From NCBI GenBank assembly GCA_964434955.1, contig CAYSXI010000020.1, positions 1-43,038 on the forward strand: a DNA stretch of 43,038 nt. Direction: 5' to 3'. The stretch comes from JANQLU01 sp964434955 (lineage in GTDB: Bacteria; Planctomycetota; Planctomycetia; Pirellulales; Pirellulaceae). A model generated the notes under the pieces. It ran no database searches. It was not told the origin of the DNA and saw only the letters and a program-made list of their open reading frames with translations. Positions 36,431 through 43,038 of this stretch are shown piece after piece (the stretch's first letter is position 1; each line of letters begins with the position of its first letter). The position numbers were made by a program, and so were the translations under genes.

Positions 36431-37555
36431 ATGTATCGTTATGTCATTCATCTCATCATTTTGTTCTCGGCGTTTGTTGCCTGGGTGGATTTTGTTTCCG
36501 CCCAGTCTTTTTTTTCGAGCGACCGGCTGATTTTGGGAACCGAGTCGAACTTGTCGGCTTCCATTCGAATCGGCGACATCAACGGGGACGGAAAGGCAGA
36601 TGTCGTCGTTGCCAACGGTCGTCATTGGCCGCAACAAAACTTTCTCTTTTTGAATTCGGGGCGCGCAAGGTTCTCCGTCATGCGTCCCTTGGGTCGGGAT
36701 CGACGAACGACCTACGCATGCGAGTTTGCCGACCTCGATGGCGATGGCGACCTGGATATCGCTACGGCAAACGACATGGCCAAGGGCATCATCTTCTTGA
36801 ACAAGGGTCAAGGAGATTTCAGCGAGAGTTCGGAGTTTGGTGACATTACCAGTGTTCGCAGTTTGTCGACCGCTGACATTGATGGCGATGGCGATATGGA
36901 TCTGTTGCTGACATGCCGTGGTCGCCCGAACCAGATTTACCTGAATGATGGAAAAGCAAACTTTGAAGCCGGGCCGACATTCGGCAATCGAAAGGACTCT
37001 ACGATTGCCGTTGCGGTCGGGGATGTGAATGGCGATGGCTTTCCCGATTTGATCTTGGCGAATCGAGACAATCAACCCAACTCCGTTCTACTGGGCAGTC
37101 AAGATCTCAAGTTCGAAGTCAGCAAAACATTTGGTGACAAGCAATCCAACTCCCGCGCGGTTGCCATCGGCGATTTCAATGGCGACAAGAAACTCGATTG
37201 GGTGATCGGAAATATAGGTCAACCCAATCAGATATTCCTGGGCGACGGAAAAGGGGGAGTTGAAAAGACCATTGCCCTTAGTCAAAACGCGCGGCGAACT
37301 TATTGCATTGCCCTCGCTGACCTTAATCGCGATGGGAAACTCGATGTCGTTGCCGGGAATGTGGGTGAACAGAACGTCGCCTATATCAATAACGGTGAGC
37401 AGAGCTACCGAGAAGTTCTTTTTGGGTTGCGAACGGCTGCCACTTACGGAGTCGCAATCGGTGACTTAACCGGAAATGGGATTCCGGACGTCGTCGTTGC
37501 CAACTCCGGATCGCCCAATCGAATTTACGTGAATCGATTTCAGCCCAAGCGTTGA
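36431..37555 (+). CDS. Secreted FG-GAP/VCBS repeat beta-propeller protein
   Basis: A 374-residue protein with a signal peptide (1-25, ending FVSAQ). Seven repeats of about 50 residues each carry a calcium-type loop: DINGDGKAD, DLDGDGDLD, DIDGDGDMD, DVNGDGFPD, DFNGDKKLD, DLNRDGKLD, DLTGNGIPD. This count fits a seven-bladed integrin-like propeller. The recurring PNQIYLNDG and (V/I)VVAN stretches match FG-GAP/VCBS proteins. Role is unknown, probably adhesion or polymer binding at the cell surface. Confidence 0.9.
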   Translation: MYRYVIHLIILFSAFVAWVDFVSAQSFFSSDRLILGTESNLSASIRIGDINGDGKADVVVANGRHWPQQNFLFLNSGRARFSVMRPLGRDRRTTYACEFADLDGDGDLDIATANDMAKGIIFLNKGQGDFSESSEFGDITSVRSLSTADIDGDGDMDLLLTCRGRPNQIYLNDGKANFEAGPTFGNRKDSTIAVAVGDVNGDGFPDLILANRDNQPNSVLLGSQDLKFEVSKTFGDKQSNSRAVAIGDFNGDKKLDWVIGNIGQPNQIFLGDGKGGVEKTIALSQNARRTYCIALADLNRDGKLDVVAGNVGEQNVAYINNGEQSYREVLFGLRTAATYGVAIGDLTGNGIPDVVVANSGSPNRIYVNRFQPKR

Positions 37556-37601
37556 TTGCCGCGATCCTCGCCGGCACGAAACTAGTCAAGGCAATTGGCG
37601 G

Positions 37602-39362
37602 TTAAGCGATATCCAGCATCGCCAGTTTCGGCGCCAATTGTTCGATTTGTCGCGTCATGAATTTTTTGACTTGCGAAAGTGTCTTTAGCTTCATCACGCT
37701 TTCAACGATTTGTTCCGATTCTTCGATCGAAAGTTGGCTGGCCAACTGTTTGATACTGGGAACAAAGGCGGGACTCATGCTGAATCGGCGTAACCCCATT
37801 CCCAACAGCAACACGAAGGATTTCGGTTGTCCGGCCATCTCACCGCAAACCGTAACCGGCTTGCCTGCTTTGTTGCATGCTTCGATCACGGACTTCAAGA
37901 CGCGCAAAACCGATGGTGCCAAAGGTTGGCAAAGGTGACTGACTTTGGGATTGTCACGATCCGCCGCCATCAGATATTGCACCAAATCGTTTGAGCCGAT
38001 TGAAACAAAGTCAACGAGCTCCAACATCAATTCGATCGAGATAGCGGCCGCGGGAACCTCCAGCATCATTCCAATCGGAATATCGCGAACCGAATGCCCT
38101 CGCTCGGCCAGTTCCTTTTTTGCCCGTTTCATGAAATTGCGGAGCTTCCGCATTTCCTCGACGGTCGTGACCATGGGAAACATGATCCTCACGGTACCAT
38201 CCGGAAACTCGTTGGCCGCACGCAAAACGGCGCGAATTTGTGTATTGAAAAAGTCAGGATGCTCAAACGACAGCCGAATACTTCGCCAGCCCATGAATGG
38301 ATTGGCTTCCTGGTGGGCATGTCCAAGGTAAGGCACCGTTTTATCGCCGCCGATATCCAGTGTTCGAATGGTGACGTGGTGATTGGGGCTTTCTTGAATG
38401 ACTTCACAGTAATTCTTGTACTGTTCATCTTCGTCCGGAACGTCCGGGTGCGTCAGATATAGATACTCGGTTCGATACAATCCGACACCGGATCCGCCCA
38501 TCGCGCTGGTCGCGATGGCATCGTTGGCGGAATTGATGTTTCCCTGAAGTCGAAGCGAAACACCATCGGCCGTTTTCGCCGGCTGATCGCGATTTTCCGC
38601 CAATTGATCCTTGAGATCAAAAAACTCGCGTTCCAGTTTTCGAAAGGCGGCAAGCTCTTCCGTGTTTGGATTGATCTCGACGTGCCCATGTTGGCCGTCG
38701 ACCACGATCGTATCACCGGTCTTGACCAGGCGCATGATGCCTCGCAAACCGGAGATCGCAGGGATGCCACGGCTTCGTGCAATGATCGCAGCGTGGCTCG
38801 TCTGGCTTCCCGATTGCGTGATGATTCCGTTGACGTCCACGTCGCCCAATGCCACCGCTTGCGAGGGTAACAACTCGTTGGCGACGACGATGAGCGGACC
38901 TTGAAGCATCTCCTGCTCGTTCTGGCCAACGACGTTTGCCATATGACTTGTCAAGCGAACCACAACATCGCGAATGTCGTTCAAGCGTTCTTTGAGATAG
39001 TCATCGTTGGTGCGCGACAAAAGTGTGGTGTACTCACCGAGCAGACGGTGAAGGCTTGCCGGAGCCGTCATCCGTTCGTTGACAATCCAGGAACGAATCT
39101 TGTTGGTAAATGCCGCGTCGCGAAGGATACTTTGATGGACCAGGAACACGGAAGCTTCATCGCGTCCCACCTGCTTTTCGACTTTTCGGAATAGCGCTTG
39201 CAGGTCGGCTCCGGCTCGATCCCGAGCCGTTTCATAGCGCGCCAACTCGGCGGTAACTTCATTGTCTTCAAGTCGCTTGGTGTCGGGATTTACGAATGTG
39301 TCATGGATGACATAAGCTGTCCCGATGGCGACTCCTGGCGAGACCGCTATCCCTTTTCTCAT
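37602..39362 (-). CDS. Phosphoenolpyruvate-protein phosphotransferase (PTS enzyme I)
   Basis: A 586-residue enzyme I. The phosphorylated His190 is in SQTSHAAIIARSRGIPA; the PEP-binding domain has GGDKTVPYLG, GWRSIRLSF, GSNDLVQYLMAADRDN and CGEMAGQP. It takes phosphate from phosphoenolpyruvate to HPr. No HPr, EIIA or sugar permease gene is near, so it may feed a regulatory (nitrogen-type) phosphorelay or a PTS elsewhere; no N-terminal GAF domain is present. Divergent from the FabZ operon. Confidence 0.95.
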   Translation of the reverse strand: MRKGIAVSPGVAIGTAYVIHDTFVNPDTKRLEDNEVTAELARYETARDRAGADLQALFRKVEKQVGRDEASVFLVHQSILRDAAFTNKIRSWIVNERMTAPASLHRLLGEYTTLLSRTNDDYLKERLNDIRDVVVRLTSHMANVVGQNEQEMLQGPLIVVANELLPSQAVALGDVDVNGIITQSGSQTSHAAIIARSRGIPAISGLRGIMRLVKTGDTIVVDGQHGHVEINPNTEELAAFRKLEREFFDLKDQLAENRDQPAKTADGVSLRLQGNINSANDAIATSAMGGSGVGLYRTEYLYLTHPDVPDEDEQYKNYCEVIQESPNHHVTIRTLDIGGDKTVPYLGHAHQEANPFMGWRSIRLSFEHPDFFNTQIRAVLRAANEFPDGTVRIMFPMVTTVEEMRKLRNFMKRAKKELAERGHSVRDIPIGMMLEVPAAAISIELMLELVDFVSIGSNDLVQYLMAADRDNPKVSHLCQPLAPSVLRVLKSVIEACNKAGKPVTVCGEMAGQPKSFVLLLGMGLRRFSMSPAFVPSIKQLASQLSIEESEQIVESVMKLKTLSQVKKFMTRQIEQLAPKLAMLDIA

Positions 39363-39519
39363 GGCAGGAATTTACCACCGGCCCAGATTCCTGACAACGA
39401 TCACGCGACCATAAGGCCGGCCGGATTCGAGAATGGCAAACCGTGTCGGCAACGAGGAAAGCTTGGGGAAGCTAAGCAAAGTGGTCGAAAGCAGGGATTC
39501 CCTTGTCAAATTTGGCCGT

Positions 39520-39590
39520 TTTTGACGGGAAAACGTAGATATTGAGGCAAAAAAGGGCGAGTGTTATATTGTTTAGCTTGTTTTGACGGG
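39520..39590 (+). promoter_or_regulatory. Direct repeat pair (TTTTGACGGG) flanking the FabZ promoter
   Basis: Identical 10-base copies at 39520-39529 and 39581-39590, 61 bases apart, sit on either side of the predicted promoter. They could be operator half-sites for a repressor; no partner protein is known from this window. Confidence 0.3.
39542..39570 (+). promoter_or_regulatory. Housekeeping-type promoter of the FabZ-ACP genes
   Basis: TTGAGG (39542-39547) and TATATT (39565-39570) are separated by exactly 17 bases, about 90 bases before the FabZ-like ATG at 39660. Confidence 0.6.
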
Positions 39591-39659
39591 GATTATGCGT
39601 CGATTCGCAATCAGAAGGAATCGTTCCCGACCAATCTTAACTCGATTTCATTTTCCAAT

Positions 39660-40169
39660 ATGCGACTTAAACAGCTCGACCGGATTATTGAGATCGAGGA
39701 CGATCAGCTGACGGCCGTAAAGAGCCTTTCGCTGTCCGAGGAATATCTCAAGGACCATTTTCCGCGGTTCCCGGTCATGCCGGGCGTGTTAATGGTTGAG
39801 TCCATTTATCAGGCAGCGATGTATTTGGTGCGAGTCCGTGACGACTTCTCACATTCGATGGTCGTGCTTCGCGAGACGAAAAACATCAAGTTTGGTGATT
39901 TCGTCGAACCGGGGAACCAATTGGTCGTCCACGTCAAAATCAAGAGCGAAGCCGATTCGCTGGTCACGATTCAAGTGAAGGCGACCACCGGCGGAGCGAC
40001 TGCCGTTCGCGGACAAATCGTTTTGGAAAAATACAACCTGGCCGACCGTCAGATGGCCCCCAAAGAAGTTGACGATGATTTGCGTTTCAAATTCCGAAAA
40101 CGATTTGAACGATTGTGCGGACCGAATTATTGCGAAACCGGCAAGCCCGACCCGTTCGTCGTTCAATGA
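39660..40169 (+). CDS. FabA/FabZ-type 3-hydroxyacyl-ACP dehydratase
   Basis: A 169-residue hotdog-fold dehydratase. The FabZ active site is intact: H33 in HFPRFPVMPG and E47 in VESIYQAA. It would dehydrate 3-hydroxyacyl-ACP. It is longer than FabZ (about 150) by a C-terminal extension ending PDPFVVQ. ATG 39660 is chosen because the fold begins there; the frame is open to 39561. ACP and a second FabZ-like gene follow. Confidence 0.87.
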   Translation: MRLKQLDRIIEIEDDQLTAVKSLSLSEEYLKDHFPRFPVMPGVLMVESIYQAAMYLVRVRDDFSHSMVVLRETKNIKFGDFVEPGNQLVVHVKIKSEADSLVTIQVKATTGGATAVRGQIVLEKYNLADRQMAPKEVDDDLRFKFRKRFERLCGPNYCETGKPDPFVVQ

Positions 40170-40234
40170 ACTAAACGCCTGTTGGCGATCACATACATTC
40201 GATACAAGACAAAAAGATTTTGGAGAGACCAGAT

Positions 40235-40621
40235 ATGCCTTCCCAAGAAGAAGTTTTTGAAAAAGTCAAAAACGCATTGATTGACGCATTGAGTGTTGAT
40301 GACGACGAAGTGACTCCTGAAGCCACGATGGTTGGCGATCTTGGCGCCGAGTCGATCGATTTCTTGGATATCGTTTTTAAGCTGGAAAAGGAATTCGAGA
40401 TTCAGATTCCGCGGGACGAATTGTTCCCGGATGACATCCTCACCAGCGCCGAATTCGTTCAAGATGGTCAGGTGACTGCCGCGGGCGTCGAGAAACTGAA
40501 GGAGCGAATGCCTTTCGCTGACTTGTCGAAGTTTGAAGCAAATCCTCAAGTTCAGGATTTTGGCAACCTTCTTACCGTTCAAGACTTGTGCAACTACGTC
40601 TCGTCGAAAGTTGCCGCGTAA
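40235..40621 (+). CDS. Acyl carrier protein, extended
   Basis: A 128-residue acyl carrier protein. The phosphopantetheine Ser40 is in GDLGAESIDF. Residues 1-65 match a normal ACP, but a 45-residue insertion (about 68-110) precedes a last helix, so it is ~50 residues longer than standard ACP. GGAGAG lies about eight bases before ATG 40235. Followed by a strong terminator. Confidence 0.9.
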   Translation: MPSQEEVFEKVKNALIDALSVDDDEVTPEATMVGDLGAESIDFLDIVFKLEKEFEIQIPRDELFPDDILTSAEFVQDGQVTAAGVEKLKERMPFADLSKFEANPQVQDFGNLLTVQDLCNYVSSKVAA

Positions 40622-40684
40622 CCAAGGCGCCCTCGGGGGAGCGCCCTCGTTCACTCGAGTCGCAAATATTCGATTTTGAAACAT

Positions 40685-40717
40685 GGCCCGGTCCTTCCAA
40701 TGGCCGGGCTTTTTTTT
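40685..40717 (+). terminator. Terminator after the ACP gene
   Basis: GCCCGG (40686-40691) pairs with CCGGGC (40704-40709), followed by eight T. It lies between the ACP gene and the next FabZ-like gene, so the latter may have its own promoter or be reached by readthrough. Confidence 0.9.
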
Positions 40718-40758
40718 CGCTTTTCGTCATCATAGATCCTCGCCAAAGGGATACAAAA

Positions 40759-41307
40759 ATGCGCTGGATGTGGATCGATCGCTTTGAAGAGTTCGTCGCG
40801 GGGAAATACTCCGTATCGATCAAGAACGTGACGCTGAGCGATGATCCCGTGGACGAGTATTGTCCCAGCTTTCCATTTTTCACGCCCACCTTGATCACCG
40901 AGGGCATCGCGCAAACCGGTGGCTTGCTTTACCACCAGGTTTTCAATTTTGAACAACGCGTGGTGCTGGCGAAAATTGGATCCGCCAAATTTCATTTCGA
41001 AGCGATTCCCGGCGACACGCTTCGGTACCGCTGCGATTTTGTGAATGTTTCCGATACCGGCGCCGTCGTTCAATGCACGGCCCATGTCGGGGATCGTTTA
41101 CTGGCGGAAGTTGAAATGATGTTCGCCAAACTGGAAGACGAGCGATTCCGAAACGTCATTTTGTTTGAACCGGCTGAATTCAGTCGTTTCATGCGACTGA
41201 TGAAACTATTTGAAGTCGCTCGATACGAAGACGGGCGTCGGATTGAAGTGCCGCAGCATTTACTGGATGCCGAAAAAGCAATCTTGGTCGACCATAACGC
41301 TTCGTAA
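40759..41307 (+). CDS. FabZ-like hotdog protein lacking the catalytic His
   Basis: A 182-residue hotdog-fold protein. At the FabZ active site the sequence is EYCPSFPFFTPTLITEGIAQTGG: Glu48 is kept but the catalytic His is replaced by Tyr34. It keeps the later FabZ pattern of short beta strands. It may be a non-catalytic partner subunit of the intact dehydratase, or a thioesterase-like relative. ATG 40759 follows AAAGGG. It lies between the ACP and FabF genes. Confidence 0.78.
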   Translation: MRWMWIDRFEEFVAGKYSVSIKNVTLSDDPVDEYCPSFPFFTPTLITEGIAQTGGLLYHQVFNFEQRVVLAKIGSAKFHFEAIPGDTLRYRCDFVNVSDTGAVVQCTAHVGDRLLAEVEMMFAKLEDERFRNVILFEPAEFSRFMRLMKLFEVARYEDGRRIEVPQHLLDAEKAILVDHNAS

Positions 41308-41445
41308 GCCGATGTACCTTCGCCACCATGGCGGGCATTTTGACTTGCCCTCTTGCCAATAATGGTGGAAGATCAAAGATCAATTGAAACGGCCAAATGT
41401 GCCACAATGGGCCCAAGCCCATTTCAGTTCTGGGAGTTGCTTTAG

Positions 41446-42723
41446 ATGAAACGCAGAGTCGTAGTTACCGGGATCGGGATGATCAACCCGATGGGTAACG
41501 ATGTTGAAACCGTTTGGAGCGGGCTGAAGGAAGGAAAGTCGGGCGTTAGTTACACGACGGTTTTTGATGCGTCGCGCTTCCCGACTCAGATTTCGGCCGA
41601 AGTCAAAAACTGGGACATCACCGCCACCGGGGAGGATCCTGCGATCTGGGAGAACCGGGGTCGCCACACCCGTTTTGCTGCCGGTGCTGCCCGACAAGCG
41701 GTTGACTCATCCGGGGTTCTCGATTCAATCACGGACCCAACTCGCTTCGGTGTTTACCTGGGAGCTGGCGAAGGCAATCAGGATTTTTATTCCTTTGCCA
41801 AGATAATGGCGGGCTCTCTGGATGAAAATGGCGAGCTCGACTTGGTCAAGTTCACCGAAATCGGCATGGAAACCCTGAACCCGATTGTTGAGTTGGAACA
41901 GGAACCCAACATGCCGGTCGGCCATATGGCGGCCATGTTCAACGCTCAAGGACCCAACGCCAATTGCTTGACAGCCTGCGCTGCGAGCAACCAGGCCATT
42001 GGAGAAGCGACCGAAATCATCCGACGTGGAGAAGCGGATGTCATGCTGTCCGGCGGTGCCCACAGCATGATCCACCCTTTTGGCGTTACCGGCTTTAACT
42101 TGCTCACGGCCCTTTCGACCAACAACGAGAATCCGGAAAAGGCTTCTCGTCCCTTTGATCGTCTTCGAGACGGCTTTGTTCTCGGAGAGGGTGCGGCAAT
42201 GGTTGTCCTCGAGGAATACGAAGCAGCCAAAGCCCGTGGAGCCCAGATTTACGGCGAAATTCTTGGCTACGGCTCAACCGCCGACGCGTTTCGAATTACC
42301 GACATCCACCCCGAAGGCCGTGGTGCCATCGGTTGCATGGAGATGGCCATCAAGGATGCGGGGATCAGCCGCGAGCAAATCCAATACGTGAACGCGCACG
42401 GAACGAGCACCACCGTCAATGACAAGGTCGAAACCCTTGCCTGCAAAGAGGTTTTCGGAGAAAGCGTGCCGCCCGTCTCCAGTACCAAAAGCATGATGGG
42501 ACACCTGATTGCCGCCGCCGGTGCAACCGAGACAATCGTATGCCTGATGGCAATGCGTGACAACGTTCTCCCACCGACCATCAACTATGAGAATCCGGAT
42601 CCTGTTTGCGATCTCGACTATGTCCCCAACGAAGCTCGCGAGACGGAGTGCAATATTGCTCTGACCAACAGCTTTGGATTTGGTGGCCAGAATATTTCGC
42701 TGGTGGTCAGTCAAGTCGCTTAG
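41446..42723 (+). CDS. Beta-ketoacyl-ACP synthase (FabF-type)
   Basis: A 425-residue KAS II. The Cys-His-His triad is visible: C178 in NCLTACAAS, H318 in NAHGTSTTVND and H353 in STKSMMGHLIAAAGA, with K348. Between residues 110 and 160 it has a longer acidic loop than FabF (GSLDENGELDLVKF). It condenses malonyl-ACP with an acyl chain. With FabZ, ACP and the FabZ-like protein it makes a compact fatty-acid or polyketide-type unit lacking FabD and FabG. Confidence 0.93.
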   Translation: MKRRVVVTGIGMINPMGNDVETVWSGLKEGKSGVSYTTVFDASRFPTQISAEVKNWDITATGEDPAIWENRGRHTRFAAGAARQAVDSSGVLDSITDPTRFGVYLGAGEGNQDFYSFAKIMAGSLDENGELDLVKFTEIGMETLNPIVELEQEPNMPVGHMAAMFNAQGPNANCLTACAASNQAIGEATEIIRRGEADVMLSGGAHSMIHPFGVTGFNLLTALSTNNENPEKASRPFDRLRDGFVLGEGAAMVVLEEYEAAKARGAQIYGEILGYGSTADAFRITDIHPEGRGAIGCMEMAIKDAGISREQIQYVNAHGTSTTVNDKVETLACKEVFGESVPPVSSTKSMMGHLIAAAGATETIVCLMAMRDNVLPPTINYENPDPVCDLDYVPNEARETECNIALTNSFGFGGQNISLVVSQVA

Positions 42724-42766
42724 GGGATCGCTGGCCGAAGCGGATCCAATTTGCAAATCAGCCGAC

Positions 42767-43038
42767 TCAATTCCCGGAACTCGCATTCCGCCTGGAAAAT
42801 CGAATGTAAATCCATGCGCTGATTCCCAAGACAAATGCAATATATGTTCCGAGCAGAACGAAGAACTCCGGATTGATCGTCGTTCGCTGCTGGACTCCAA
42901 CCCAATACGAAAGCTGGAAGATGCCCATCATCAGAAGAATCGTTCCGCTCTCAACCCAACACATCAAGTCAAACAGAACTCGAAACGTGTTCCGACTGCG
43001 TTCGGGAGCAAGCCAGTACTCACGATTGGGAAGGTTGA
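42767..43038 (-). CDS. Integral membrane protein, DUF1648-like (5' end outside the window)
   Basis: This frame is open through the right edge and ends at 42767; 90 residues are visible. They begin NLPNREYWLAPERS, a signature I associate with DUF1648-type membrane proteins, and then two membrane spans (GTILLMMGIFQLSYWVGV and FVLLGTYIAFVLGISAWIYI). It is convergent with the FabF gene. The rest of the protein, presumably with another N-terminal span, lies beyond 43038. Confidence 0.75.
   Translation of the reverse strand, partial: NLPNREYWLAPERSRNTFRVLFDLMCWVESGTILLMMGIFQLSYWVGVQQRTTINPEFFVLLGTYIAFVLGISAWIYIRFSRRNASSGN

Noticed and set aside
36431..37555. Regularly spaced similar segments considered as a repeat array.
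   Set aside because: They are protein-level VCBS repeats of one coding gene, with diverged DNA; no CRISPR-like repeats exist in the window.

Overview
The window looks like chromosomal DNA from a planctomycete, probably of the Pirellulales/Rhodopirellula type. I infer this from gene content, not from a database match. The evidence is two PEP-CTERM secreted proteins, a secreted tricorn protease, a DUF6702/M1 peptidase pair, a YHYH-domain protein, a c-type cytochrome fused to a copper monooxygenase fold, an FG-GAP/VCBS repeat protein, many signal-peptide proteins of unknown role, moderate GC, and mostly short monocistronic units with good intrinsic terminators. No phage, transposase or CRISPR array is visible.

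Layout. 1-6.4 kb is an exopolysaccharide locus: a Wzz/GumC chain-length protein (minus strand, cut by the window edge) faces an operon with ATGA start/stop overlaps, C-methyltransferase, glucose-1-phosphate cytidylyltransferase-like enzyme and PIG-L deacetylase, followed by a GDP-mannose 3,5-epimerase-like enzyme and an undecaprenyl-phosphate sugar transferase. 6.5-8.3 kb holds a soluble band-7/SPFH protein, an intact tRNA-Cys and a damaged tRNA-Asn-like gene. 8.5-11.6 kb has a secreted beta-propeller protein convergent with a thyA-folA-CaMKII-association-domain operon. 11.9-15.7 kb has a glycosyltransferase-like protein lacking its DxD motif, a radical SAM enzyme and a two-cluster ferredoxin protein. 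16-20.2 kb has an Flp pilin and a minus-strand operon of ECF sigma factor, membrane anti-sigma-like protein, cytochrome c/copper monooxygenase/EF-hand protein and redoxin. 20.4-22.4 kb has a Tat-exported PLP enzyme convergent with an exported RidA protein. 22.5-27.3 kb has two PEP-CTERM proteins flanking a large orphan SF2 helicase preceded by a repeat-rich spacer. 27.4-37.6 kb is a run of secreted proteins: coiled-coil protein, tricorn protease, M1 peptidase/DUF6702, YHYH protein and VCBS protein. 37.6-39.4 kb is PTS enzyme I. 39.6-42.7 kb is a fatty-acid-synthase-like set: FabZ, long ACP, a FabZ-like protein without its catalytic His, and FabF. The right edge holds a truncated membrane protein.

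The groups most likely to repay follow-up are the sigma/anti-sigma/cytochrome-monooxygenase/redoxin operon, the exported PLP-enzyme/RidA pair, the CaMKII association domain protein tied to thymidylate synthesis, the GDP-mannose epimerase-like sugar locus, and the ACP cluster with its inactive-looking dehydratase. Functions are read from motifs by eye; no homology search was possible.
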